Below are positions 1-10,766 of a stretch of 64,000 nucleotides of DNA, piece by piece. The stretch is from assembly GCA_002102555.1 (NCBI GenBank), contig MCFL01000015.1, positions 124,001-188,000 on the forward strand, written 5' to 3'. Each line of letters opens with the position of its first letter. Positions within the stretch are counted from its first letter, which is position 1. Made by a program: the position numbers and the translations under genes. The notes under the pieces are model-generated. The model saw only the letters and a list, made by a program, of their open reading frames with translations, was not told the origin of the DNA and searched no databases. The DNA comes from Catenaria anguillulae PL171 (Eukaryota; Blastocladiomycota; Blastocladiomycetes; Blastocladiales; Catenariaceae).

Positions 1-1
1 T

Positions 2-1078
2 GGCATGGTGGTGACGTTGTCGCAAGCGAGTGGCGAGGCTGGAGCACAAGAAGACGGTGGGCAGGGTCCGCAGTACCAATTGGCCGTTGCAGCAACGTTT
101 TGTCCGCCGGAGCCACCTGCACAAACCGCAACCGAGTCACCGGAATCAAGCAATCACAACTCGAGAACGCCATCGCCGACTGTTCCGCCATCGCCCATTT
201 TGAGTGAAACCGCAATGCTGGGCATGCATTTGGCATCAACAGGAGCCGAGTTCCGATCAGCGTTCACGTTCCCCGTGATCCAACATATCGCACGGTCGCT
301 CCATGGCGTTGTTTCGGTTCAGCCCGCCGCTGGCAAGTGTGATGTAACAGTCACGCTGCCACCTCAGTGCTTTGACCTCACTCTCACCTCGGACGCCGTC
401 CAAGACCTTGCCGTAGCTGAGCAACTCTATGTCCCTCGCTGGCTCGCCATCAAGAACTTTGCCCACACCGACTCGCCGCATTCCATGTTTGCTGCCGTCC
501 AAGAGACAGAGGGCACAAACGCAGCCGACTGTTCTTCATCAACACCGTTGCTGGACTTTGCGGTCGTCGCTCCAACCGACGTGGTCGTTGCAATACCCGC
601 GCCGGAGCTAGGCGAACCGCCACCAACCCCACCACCGCCTCTCCTAGCCCCGATCCCGTTTGACCCACCCATCAATCGCCGCGTCCTCGTTGTTGAGGAC
701 AATGACCTTGTCCGCCGCATCAACTGCTCGGGCCTCAAGCGCCTCGGATTCACCACCATTGAAGCCGACTCTGGCGAGGCCGCCGTGGCCGTTTTTGAAC
801 GCATTCTTCGCGGCGCCGAGCCCAATGTTGCCTTGGTGCTGATGGATCTCGTCATGCCCAAAATGGACGGAATCGCTGCGGCCCGAGCTATTCGCGCCAT
901 GGGCCCACCCACTTGGCCCGTGCCCATTGTGGCATTCACGGCCAATGCGATTGGCGACGAGCAGGAGACGGTCATGAAGTCAGGCCATTTCTGTGCATTT
1001 TACACAAAGGGCACGTCAAAGGGCGTTGGTGTGTTGGAGGCAATCGTGTCAAAATGGGTTCACGGATGGTCAAAGTGA
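2..1078 (+). CDS. Response regulator receiver, C-terminal part of a probable hybrid histidine kinase (5' end off the window)
   Basis: The frame is open from the left edge to TGA at 1076-1078, so the gene is partial and its start is not visible. The last ~130 residues form a receiver (CheY-like) domain: an acidic pair in VLVVEDNDLVRR (from about 682), the phospho-acceptor Asp in LVLMDLVMPKMDG (about 835-873), the conserved Thr in IVAFTANA, then a Lys. Upstream is a Pro-rich linker and a region with no clear domain. In fungi, receivers with long N-terminal extensions are usually the C-terminus of hybrid kinases feeding a phosphorelay; a stand-alone regulator is possible. The usual Lys-Pro near the domain end reads Lys-Gly here, with extra residues around it. 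Confidence 0.75.
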   Translation, partial: GMVVTLSQASGEAGAQEDGGQGPQYQLAVAATFCPPEPPAQTATESPESSNHNSRTPSPTVPPSPILSETAMLGMHLASTGAEFRSAFTFPVIQHIARSLHGVVSVQPAAGKCDVTVTLPPQCFDLTLTSDAVQDLAVAEQLYVPRWLAIKNFAHTDSPHSMFAAVQETEGTNAADCSSSTPLLDFAVVAPTDVVVAIPAPELGEPPPTPPPPLLAPIPFDPPINRRVLVVEDNDLVRRINCSGLKRLGFTTIEADSGEAAVAVFERILRGAEPNVALVLMDLVMPKMDGIAAARAIRAMGPPTWPVPIVAFTANAIGDEQETVMKSGHFCAFYTKGTSKGVGVLEAIVSKWVHGWSK

Positions 1079-1671
1079 GCTTGCCTAGTTGTCTTTTTTG
1101 CTTGTGCCTTGTATTCTCAATCTCTTGCCTTGTGCCCTGCGTCCTGCTATCCTCTTTCCCTCCTCAGGTTTTTGTCCTCGAGCTCCCCTTTCCTACTTGC
1201 ACGCATCTCCTATATACCATCTCCGACAGCTCTTTTCGCCCGCTTGCACACACTATTCTGCACTCCTCTGCCCGCACCCATCTCCTTGCGACCGCCCAAT
1301 TGTTCGCTGTTGCCAATAGTGCCTCTCTTTTCGTAATGCTTCTTCTTGCCTTGCCTCTCCTGTACATGTATGACTTGCGTTATGTCAAGAATCTCTTGTG
1401 GACGGCCAGGGCAAATGCCGCGTGGGCGGATACGGGCGGAATGCACTGTTGATGAAATGTATAAGGTTGGTGGTACATTGAGAAGCAGTCGGGAAGGACA
1501 GAAAGTAGATGGAAATCAAGCATCGATGCCTCCAGACGAGAATGGGTAGCGTGGGAGCGCCTGTTGACTAATCTGTGCGTGTGGGGAACAAGATGAAGGA
1601 AAGCGAACAGAAAGAGTCAAGAGTATGAATACAGATCTAAAGAGAGGGACAAGGCAGGAAAGCAAAGCACA
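1079..1671. other. Intergenic, convergent 3' ends
   Basis: This is 3' flank between the receiver gene and the convergent EEP hydrolase gene. The left part is CT-rich with no long conserved-looking frame. I see no RNA gene or repeat. Confidence 0.5.
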
Positions 1672-3192
1672 TCAACCGCTCCGATGCTTCAAATACACGA
1701 GCGACCCGACAACAATGGCTCCTAACCCAACCGTCAACATAGGCAACACCGTGTCCCCCGCCAATGCCCGTGCCACTGCCCTTCTCGGCCCATACAGCCA
1801 CTCCATGACTGCCGACCTCTGTGCCTGCCCGTCGTCAATCCCGTCACCCATCCCGCTTGCCGCCAAGTGGCCCTGGGATGTCGGACCCCATTTGGCCAGA
1901 TACTTGCCAAAGGCACGTGCTTCCGGATCCGGTCTGACCGTCACAACCAGCGCCCGATGATCCGACGCTTCAAATTTCGGATTGGCCATGGCGCGATCCG
2001 TCACCTCCAATCCCATGCACAGTGTCCAGTCGAGCTTGCCCGAATAATATCCGCCATAGTTGGACAAGGTCACGTCGCGCACGGGGTCCCAAGGGTCGAC
2101 GAATCCTGGGTTACGTGCGGCTTCCACGACAGCGGGCGGAAGGTTGAGGGATAAGAGGGCAGGGTTGAAGGGCATGTCTTTAGCGGGCTGCGCGAGTACG
2201 TTGCGCGTGAGCCATTCGGCTTCGGTGGAGCCGAGCGTGCGCCACCGCATCGAGTCGTTGCAAAAGTTGGGCGACAGCCGGGCAATGCCGTGAGCCATGG
2301 TGTTGAGGTCACCACTGTACGGTGCGGGCGCAAGCAGCCAAATGCGCAATGTGAGTCAATAATCAACGCTTGGCAGCCGTGCATAAGTTAGCGCAAAGAA
2401 AACGTACCAAAGAATCTGATACCGCGACTGCTTCTTGGTAGCGCTCGCCCTGGCCAAGACCTCGGAAAGCTGCGCGACCCTCGACAATAGACCACAAAAC
2501 ACCTCGAGATGCGCCGAATAGACAGTCAAGGGATGGTCAAACCCAGGCACCTCGAAGTGGCCCACAACTGTACACCTGCCTCCACGGCGGGGCTCACGCT
2601 TTTTCATCCCGTCACGCTCCCAGTCAAATGCCTGGTACTGGTGCACAAGCGCATGCGCATCGAAATCCAAGTGTGAAAAGATGGCGTTGCCGTGAAGGCC
2701 GCCGCCGCCGTCGCGCTCGGATCGCACAGAGTGGTCGAGTTCGAGGAATTCCGCCACAAAGGTGCATTTCAGGCTGAGGGCTTCGGCGATTTCGCGGGCG
2801 CAGTTTCGTCCGCCAGACCGAGCACAGCCAATATCCTAGGTGGAATCAATTAAAGGAATGAGAAAACAGAAGATGAAATGCATGAGCCCGGAAAGACAAC
2901 AATGGTCGAGAAGACGCACGAGCTCTTGCACACAAATGATGTCAGCATGCAACCCACGCAGGATCTCTATCACTGCATCAAGACAATAACCTCGTTCAAT
3001 GTTCCATTGCACGACTTTGAGCGACGAAAACGAGCGGGCGTCGCTTGATGTGCGGGAATGATGCCCATTTGCTGTTGCCTGGGGCGAATTGGCGGCAGAG
3101 TTGGGACGAAAGTCGTAGGTAATGATTTCAAAGGGCTGGGCGCCGTGAGCCGGGTCGACCGCCGGGCGCATGTTGAGAGAGTGCGGTGGCAT
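1672..3192 (-). CDS. Endonuclease/exonuclease/phosphatase (EEP) family hydrolase with C-terminal membrane anchor
   Basis: Three exons, 5' to 3': 3192-2920, 2835-2408, 2314-1672; introns of 84 and 93 bp with GT-AG ends, and the joined frame is continuous. EEP-fold motifs appear in order: VVQWNIERG (metal-binding Asn), DIICVQELD (metal-binding Glu, joined across intron 1), GNAIFS, YSAHLEVF (catalytic His), CGDLNTMAHG (Asp/Asn, joined across intron 2) and ASDHRALVV (terminal catalytic Asp-His). After the domain comes one hydrophobic segment (VLPMLTVGLGAIVVGSLVYL) and a short basic tail, suggesting a tail-anchored enzyme facing the cytosol. The family covers nucleases, sphingomyelinases and inositol phosphatases; the substrate cannot be read from sequence. 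An in-frame start at 3279 is possible; the ATG at 3192 is preferred because the domain begins soon after. Confidence 0.82.
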
Positions 3193-3901
3193 GGTTTTGA
3201 ATCTTGTCCGAGGTTCAAAGAATAATGGATGGCACAGCTTGAATGATCGGCTCGTTGCGCTCGCAATCGTGGGAGACAATTGTCAAATTGTCGACGCAAG
3301 GGAGTAATGAAGGGGACAGCAAGCCGATGGAAACTTGGGGATCAAGAGCGAGCATTCAAGGTGCGACCAATCTGTCGTCGGTCGAGCTCCAACTTTGGCG
3401 GCGGTACGTAGCTGGTGAGAGTTCCCGAGATGGTGCTTCCAGGAGTGGAGTTGGGTGGCGGGCCAGGATTCGGTGGTGGTGGTGGTGGCAACGTATGCAG
3501 AGGGTGAATCAGCACAGGAATGTGACATGCATAGAGACTGGCTCGCAGATGAACAAATGCCCGAGAGACTGGGGCATTGCAGTTGGCTGTCAACATGCGA
3601 TGCAAAGTGGCGACGGTCGGCAATCGATTTGGGTTGCAATTGAGTTTGCCACCGTTCTGATTGGTGTGACTGGCTGGCGGACTGCCTCTGCGTGATGTTC
3701 CCACCTGTGCGCTGTGTCACGAGAAAATTTTTTCAACAACTGCGTGAAGTGCCTCTCTTTGTGCACACAAAACACACAGCCATACCTCCTACGCACTGCG
3801 TAAACACGCAGAAATCACCCATTAAGCTCTCCTCAGGCTCAAGTCAATAGACATTCAACTCGAATGATGTTTACAACATTAGAATGACAACCTGTGAAAT
3901 A
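3193..3901. other. Intergenic/5' flank of the EEP gene
   Basis: Open frames exist on both strands, the largest being 145 codons on the minus strand, but they are low in recognisable content and overlap each other. I see no feature I can support. An upstream non-coding exon of the EEP gene could lie here. Confidence 0.4.
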
Positions 3902-4858
3902 TTACTGAGAAAACTCCTGATACCTCCGCTGGGCATCAGGAGACAAGGCCACCTCTCCATTCCATTGATCTGCAGCCAGTTGAATCTTGCGGGCGACCTT
4001 TTCCATTGTTTCCTGCGAACGCAATGTGGAAACTTGTCAACACAGAGATTCTTCTCATTGAACGGCAGTGTCCTCAAACGCACATTTAGCATGGACTCAA
4101 ACTCGGTCGCCATGCAACTAATCTTTGTGCTCTGCTCTTCAATAATGCCGTCCTTGAGCTCAATAAGCTTGGCATAGTCGGAAATCTTCTTGTTGAGCTG
4201 TATTGTGGTTGATTCTAGGTGAACAGCATGATATGAGTGCAGGCTCGTACCGACTGCCACAGGGTAAACGGACCCAAAGTTGCCTTAAGATCCGAGACTT
4301 GAGTCTCGAGCAGAGTCACTTTGGATTGCATTTCAACCTGGAGCTTGCGGAATTGAACGTTCGAGTCTGTGACCGAGTTGGAACTATCAGGAGACGCGTT
4401 TTATGTGATGGGAAACGGACGAAACAATCGAGTACCTGCAGCAAAGTCTTGGCGGTCCTGAGTACGATCGTCAATGACTTTTTCCAAGTCTTCCACTGTC
4501 TGTTTGAGCTTGGTATTGCTGTCACGCAGCCGAGAGACGGTGTCTTCGCGATGAGCTATTGTGGTGATAGAGGATCAGCCCTTCATTATTGGTAGAGAAG
4601 TATGGACTGCATCAGCTTGGGCAGGACGTGTACGCACCCAGCTCCCTCCGCAACGTTTCCATTTCTCCGTTTGCGGCCGCAAGTTTTTCATTCAGAAGTT
4701 CTACGGCTGTCTTTTCCTTGGCTGTCGATTTCACAAGCATGCATAATGACGGATCAGCACAGGCTGGCGCTGGCAACACGGAGGGTGGGCGGCAAACCTT
4801 TTCCATCGTCTTTCTTTCCCTTCTTTTTCGCGCTGGCGGATGCTTTGCGTGAGCTCAT
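3902..4858 (-). CDS. Dynein regulatory complex subunit 12-like coiled-coil protein (CCDC153 family)
   Basis: Six small exons, 5' to 3': 4858-4798, 4721-4638, 4555-4436, 4366-4251, 4197-4084, 4012-3902; introns 53-82 bp, all GT-AG. Every junction keeps the frame and gives 201 residues, close to the ~200 typical of the family. The N-terminus is Lys-rich (SSRKASASAKKKGKKDDGK), then heptad-like helix throughout. The C-terminal stretch with MATEFESMLNETMEKVARKI followed by a QWNG motif matches the family's signature end. DRC12 belongs to the nexin-dynein regulatory complex of motile cilia, so the gene implies flagellated spores. No single exon is convincing alone; the evidence is the assembled protein. 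It starts 501 bp from fibrillarin and reads away from it. Confidence 0.75.
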
Positions 4859-5359
4859 GGTTTTTGCGGTTCGCTGCAGGACATGCTGCAGGTTACTGGT
4901 ATTGCTGTTGCTTTCGTTGCTGTGCTCTGTACATACATACTTCTGTACGTGCACTCGACTCGAACCTGATTTCATGTTCATCGAGCGCGGGACAAGGTCA
5001 AGCCCATCTTTGCACGTGATTCCAGCGTGATGAGTTGCCACCAAAACAAAAGTTGAGCTTTGCCCTCCATCGCTCAGTTTGACTCGCAGTCGCATTCGCA
5101 TTTCCAAGTCGGCAAGTCTGCACAGTCTTCCTGTCTGCTCACAGAAAGTACACAAGCTTCACACAGCTCAGACTACGTATTGCCTTGCCAACCTGCATTA
5201 CCCGAAGCGCAACTGCGACCCGACCACATCCCCCGGCAGCTCAAGCTCGTGCTCAATTCGAACTCGAACTCCACACTTCAACATTCGACTGTTTGCTCAT
5301 CAACAAAGCAAACACTCAAGTCTCAGCTCAACTCTAAACCCATCCTCTACTCTCCAAAA
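4859..5359. promoter_or_regulatory. Bidirectional promoter region, DRC12-like/fibrillarin
   Basis: These 501 bp separate two divergent starts. A CACGTG E-box lies at 5013-5018. The fibrillarin-proximal 250 bp is C/A-rich and probably 5' UTR. No TATA box is clear. Confidence 0.4.
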
Positions 5360-6588
5360 ATGATGCGCGGTGGTCGTGGCGGCGGTCGCGGTGGATTCGG
5401 TGGTGACCGTGGAGGTCGCGGTGGTGGTCGCGGCGGTTTCGGTGGTGACCGTGGAGGCCGTGGTGGTATGGCATCAGTTTCCCATTGCTCGCATGACGTC
5501 GGCCAATCCAGCCAGCCCTTTCTGCCCGGGCCGCTTTTCAAAACGACAATTCAACCTCTCCCTTCCCTGAGCTTGGCTTCAATGTTTCTCCCTTGAAGGC
5601 GGACTGGGCTGGCTCAACCTGGCAAGGCATCTTTTAGCCTCTGTTACTCACCATCCCGTTCTCATTCTCTGGTTCATCCATTGTTTCCATAGGCGGTCGT
5701 GGCGGTTCCCGCGGTGGCTCGTTCGGCGCCCGCGGCGGCGGTGTTGGCGGTCGTGGTGGCGGTCGCGGCGGCGGTCGTGGCGCTCCCCGTGGTGGTGCCC
5801 GTGGCGGTCGCGGCGGTGCTCGTGGCGGCCGTGGCGGTGCCCGCGGCGGCAAGGGTGCTGCTGGTGGTGCCAAGGTGATCATTGAGCCCCATCGCCACGA
5901 GGGTGTGTTTGTTGCCCGTGGCAAGGAAGATTTGCTCGTGACCAAGTCGTTTGTTCCCGGCGAAGCCGTGTACGGCGAAAAGCGTGTGTCGGTCGATGGC
6001 CCCGATGGCACCAAGACCGAGTACCGTGTGTGGAACCCGTTCCGCTCCAAGTTGGCTGCTGGTATCTTGGGCGGTATCGACAAGGTCCACATTGCTCCCG
6101 GATCCAAGGTCCTCTACTTGGGTGCCTCGGCCGGTACCACTGTCTCGCACGTTTCCGACATTGTTGGCGAGAACGGCCTCGTTTACGCTGTCGAGTTCTC
6201 GCACCGTATGGGTCGCGAGTTGATCAACATGGCCAAGAAGCGCACCAACGTCATCCCCATCATTGAGGATGCCCGTCATCCCAACAAGTACCGCATGCTG
6301 GTCGGCATGGTCGATGTTGTGTTTGCCGATGTGGCCCAGCCCGATCAAGCACGTATCATTGCCCTCAACGCCCATCACTTCCTCAAGAACGGCGGCCACA
6401 TTGTCATTTCCATCAAGGCCAACTGCATTGACTCGACCGTCGATGCCGCAACCGTCTTTGCCCGCGAAATCAAGAAGCTGCAAGAGGAGAAGATCAAGCC
6501 CCAAGCCCAGTTGACGCTTGAGCCCTATGAGCGCGACCACGCCTTGGTTGTCGGTGTTTACCGCCCGCCCCCCAAGAACAAGAACTAA
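5360..6588 (+). CDS. NOP1: Fibrillarin, box C/D snoRNP 2'-O-methyltransferase
   Basis: Two exons, 5360-5465 and 5693-6588, around a 227-bp GT-AG intron that interrupts the Gly/Arg-rich (GAR) domain. The GAR domain (about 100 residues of RGG/GGR repeats) precedes the methyltransferase domain, which starts near [19 protein letters not shown]. Motifs seen include [19 protein letters not shown] (SAM binding), [31 protein letters not shown] and [12 protein letters not shown], all characteristic of eukaryotic fibrillarin. It methylates rRNA 2'-OH groups in the nucleolus, guided by C/D snoRNAs, and acts in early pre-rRNA processing. I looked for a C/D snoRNA in the intron and did not find one. A 327-codon antisense frame over this gene is a composition shadow. 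Confidence 0.97.
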
Positions 6589-6990
6589 GTCATGGTCGAC
6601 GTGATGTTTCGACTTTGATTTTTTACTCGTCTTGTATCCTTGTTCCTCGTTCCCCATTGCTTGGTCGGTTGTGGCACTTGTGTGTGTATTGAGTTAGTGA
6701 TCCGTATATTTCGGCTTGATTTTGTTGCCATGTTCTTGGGCCGCCGCTAATGACTGGCGGATGTATTTATCTTGGCCACCCCTTTTTCTTGATTTGTCCT
6801 CCCTACCCTCCCTCGCATCCTCCACTGTTTTGACTTTTGTTTCCTGTTTATTGTGTATTTCCTTCATAAAGATCCATGTAGCGGATAGTCTGAAATCTAA
6901 TCTTGTCCATCTGTCTCCCCCTTTGCCTGGTTCTGAGGACCTATTGATGTGTAAATACTGATGATACTGTCGTCACAACCAAAACATTCT
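6589..6990. other. Intergenic between convergent genes
   Basis: AT-richer, T-rich 3' flank shared by fibrillarin and GPCR copy A. I see nothing coding. Confidence 0.5.
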
Positions 6991-9900
6991 TTACGTCTTG
7001 CGCCTTCCACCTCCAGCTTTTCCTGTCCCACTTGCTGTCCCCGAATTCGACTGACCCAGCGCACCAGTCGCAATCACCTGCTGTCCCTGCCCAGAACTCG
7101 CCGCCTGGGTGGCCCTCATCGACTTTGCCCTCGCTCTTTGCACCATAGACGCAACCGCGCCCGTCATGCTCGCCGACGGATCGCGCTGTGCGGCACCCAC
7201 GGTCGACATGATGGCGGCCCATCGCGAGCGTTCCGTGGCCGAGTTGAACTGCAGCACAAACGAGTCGGTCCCCGGACAGCTGATGGCCATGCACAGCGGG
7301 TATTCTGCGGGGTCCGGGTCGATCAGGCAGTGCTTGATGCGGTACACGCGACCGACCGATTTGGCTGCGGCCGAGTTTGGGTCAAAGATGGAGAGCAGGC
7401 CCTCGGCGTGGAGCAGGGTGACTTCGCATTTTGCCCAGCGGCGGAGGAAGCCCGTGCTTGGCTTGATGGCGTACACGCCACCAAAGTGTGTCTGGAATGA
7501 ATCAACGACTTTGAGTAAGTCGCGTGGCAGTACTGCCATGTGGGACCTGTCTCAGCGCGTACCCTGCCTTGCAGCGTCGAGCCAGTCCCTTGGCCGGAGC
7601 TGCTACCCGCTCCGTTTGACACCCCGCCGTTCGAATCGCCATCTTCTTCGTTGACGCTGTTGATCATGTTGTTCGGATCTTGCGTTTGTTGTCTCGCTTC
7701 GGACGGCAAATGGTAGACGTGGCGGAGCACCATGGTCAGAAAGATGGCGCCGTTGGCGTAGAGGACGCCGAGCGATTTCACATAAAACATGATAGTCGAT
7801 TGGCCATCAAATAGGAAGCCGATGATGGCACAAAGTACCGCCGTGATCTATGTACAACAGATTTGACGGCGGTGTGAGACAGGAAGACACTGTGCGCGCG
7901 CCAGGGAACAGTGAGGCGTACAATCAAGTTGTGCATCGAGTAGGCAATATAAATGGTGTCTTGGTAACTCGTGTGAATCGTGCGAATCTTATAAGAGACC
8001 CAGGCAAGCATCGCAAGCAAAGCAGCATCAAGACCTGCTGCAGAAAACAGCAATATGTCGCCAATACCCTTTCCGGAGATGTCAGCACACAAGAGCTGGG
8101 CTACAGAACTGGTCGTCTTCTTCGATAGCGGCAGAAATGGCCCTTGGAATTGCAGCACAAGAAGTAAAACAACTTGGACGGTCGGGAGGATGAGCATTCG
8201 GCGGACAAGCGACGATGTCTTGACGGACTGACTCTTGGACAGGACGCGGTTATCAAACACCTAAATGTGGACAATACCCAGAAAAACTCAATAGCGTCAG
8301 TTTTGGCGAGCATGATGTGGAGAAACAGGCAGACGATTTGAGGACAACCTTGAAGATGCGATATGAACGGATCCAAATCGAACTCAAGCTGAGAGAAAAC
8401 CCAAGCACCAGTGTCCAATATTGAGCAGTGCACGTGAACGGTGTGGGATACCCAGACGCCAGAAACGGCGTAACGAGTGAGATGAGCAGCCCAACGCAAA
8501 GGAATGCCGTGAATGGCAAGCCCAGATGACGGATTCGTCGAGATTTGCGGTGGTAGACAATCATGCACCAAGATCCGACGACCAGAGCCATTGAAACGCC
8601 TGTCGCTGCAAGAACTGCTTGAACGCCTGGCGAATCAATGGCCGCGTACATTTCCGTGTACCTTGCCTTCCAGTTGGGTACCGCGGACACGCCATTGGCA
8701 AAGACGGGCTCATTGACTTGCACAAACGAGCCGGCAACGTAGCGCATGTACAGTTGATTTGATCCTGATTTCTGCAAGTTGTACACTTCAAACGAACCAC
8801 TCCGGTCACCTGTCGTCGAAAACGCGGCCCGCCCGCTAACTGTATCCCTCGGTGTTGAAATGAAGTCTGCCAGCGTCGGTACGTAGGTCCGATTCAGGAC
8901 GCTCTGAACGCCCACGCGGGCCAAGATATCGACCCACGATTGGATCAAGACTTCTGAGCAGGAGGCCAGAAAGAGAGCGTACACAGACTCAGAAAAGATG
9001 TTGTTACCAAACTGTTGCTTCCAGCGCGCCGCCATTGAGTCGAATCGAGCAAACCCGGGAACCACTTCTGCCGGGTACACATGCAATGTGCCCTGCAAGA
9101 ACAAGAGTTCCGAGTCGGTCAAGTTGCTTGCGCCGGGAGTTCCTTTGGACGTTCCAATCGAGTACAAGGAGCTCCAGGCGTCGCCCCCGACCCACGTCCA
9201 GTCATTTGGCGACAGATTCAGCTTGGAGGCAGCTTTGGGGATGACCATGAAATCTTCGGCCATACCCATGAAAAACACAATGCGTGATGAGCTGTCAGTG
9301 AGCCCGGAGAGAACCGTGGTTGCTTCTGCGATGGTCCATGATGGCTGTGCGAGATAGTTGCGCTCGACGGCAATGTTGAGAGTCTGAGCAACGGATTTGA
9401 ACTTTTTGCTCACTGAGAGCGAAAAGACGTGGGGTGAATGAAGACCGCTTGAAACAGTCGGCATTTATCATTGAATCGTACATGATTGACCATAGGCATG
9501 ATTCATTGATATCAGATTGACTGTTGTCCAATTGAGGTGAAGAGCAAGCTGGGCGAGAAACTCGCCTTGCCCGGAATCCGCTGGCAGCAGCCTGAAGAAT
9601 AGTGGGAATGTGTCCTTGTCCGAAAGCTCGTCTGCAGTTGCTGCTCCTCCACACATGGGGATATTGAAAGCGTCCGAAGCTGTGGGTTTTCATACTGCTT
9701 GTTAGTCTGCCTGCCAGCATGCCCCCGAGGACGACATTGACGTTTGGGAACAGTACCGAGAGCAGCTGGAACAGTGTTTGATGACACCCTGGCAAGGAGA
9801 ACAAGACAGGAAAATGAATTGTCAGCCCTGAACCCAACGTGCAGCAACGAGCAGTTCCCACCATTCTCCAATCAAACCGACCATCCCCGTTTGCCTGGAG

Positions 9901-10251
9901 GCGCGCGTCACTGCGTTGACGGATCCTCGTCGGTTGTACTTGGTATCGAAGAGCTGAACGTTAAACCGGTACCCGGCGGGGATAGCGACCCGTTGGTTAA
10001 CGTCGTCTGCCACCCAATCAATCATCCAGTGGGTTGCATTGAGCAGGTCGACATATCCAGGCTCTGCGGCGATTGCATGTCGTCGTTAACTGTCGGCGTC
10101 AATCAAGGCACTGTCAATATGTGACCGCACCAGAGACTAAGATTGATTCAAGACTCGGAAGAATCACGCCAATGGTCAAGTTTTGTTGTCCATGACATAC
10201 ATGGATCAAGACCGTTGCCCATAGTAGCAGAAGTGTGGTGGTCAAGTTCAT
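6991..10251 (-). CDS. Class C (GABA-B/mGluR-type) G-protein-coupled receptor with C-terminal PH-like domain, copy A
   Basis: Eight exons, 5' to 3': 10251-10131, 10063-9862, 9788-9757, 9679-9482, 9412-8349, 8260-7922, 7847-7563, 7491-6991. All junctions are GT-AG and keep the frame, giving 913 residues. An N-terminal signal peptide leads to a periplasmic-binding-protein-like (Venus flytrap) ectodomain starting at QQNLTIGVILPSLES and including IPMCGGA and WTWVGGDAW. Seven hydrophobic helices follow from about residue 455; helix 3 contains FTCTAQYWTLVLGFSLSLSS and ends IRSYRIFK. After a disordered linker, exon 8 encodes a PH-like fold (GVYAIKPSTGFLRRWAKCEV ... FVLQFNSATERSRWAAIM). Class C receptors bind small ligands such as amino acids and signal through G proteins; the ligand here is unknown. 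The paralogue lies at 40424-43957. Confidence 0.85.
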
Positions 10252-10766
10252 GTTAACAGCACGTCAACTCCTGCTGGATCCGAATCGTGGTCTCTGGATC
10301 GTGCGTTTGTGTAATGTCGTCAATGAGGACTTTGTGTCGAATACTTGACTGTCATGGGATTGCAGCAGGTGGCTCTGTGTCGCACATCTTGCCTAATGCA
10401 AAGACACATTTTTCAATACCTTTTCGCGAATCGCAAGAGTGAGTGGACATCCTGTTCGCGGCCGATTCGACATGCCTCACCCGCACGCGTTGATGGGACC
10501 ATTGGCCACAAGTCATAATAGCCACCGTTGCAAAAAAGCTCGGAACTCACATACATACCTACACACTCATGTACATACATACAATCGACACATGAAACCA
10601 GACCAAAAAATGGTTCAAAAGGAAGGAAGCTCCGCAGCAATGACCCAGGCATCCAAATCGCACTGCTCTTCAAGCATCCTGACCAAGACAAGAATCCACA
10701 GTCACGGAGGCAGGGCCGCATTGATTCATACAAGCACTCATCTCGTCTTCAACTCCAGATCGGCAC
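10252..10766. other. Intergenic, 5' flank of GPCR copy A and 3' flank of ATG18
   Basis: No supported gene. A run of CATACA/ACATAC-type repeats occurs around 10550-10590. Confidence 0.4.

Noticed and set aside
3283-3720. 145- and 120-codon minus-strand frames upstream of the EEP gene
   Set aside because: They overlap in different frames, have no motif, and do not splice sensibly into the EEP protein.
5466-5692. Possible intronic C/D snoRNA in the fibrillarin intron
   Set aside because: No paired C (RUGAUGA) and D (CUGA) boxes with terminal stem were found.
5674-6657. 327-codon minus-strand frame opposite fibrillarin
   Set aside because: It mirrors the GAR repeats and codon bias of fibrillarin, has low-complexity Thr/Ala/Gly content and no motif.
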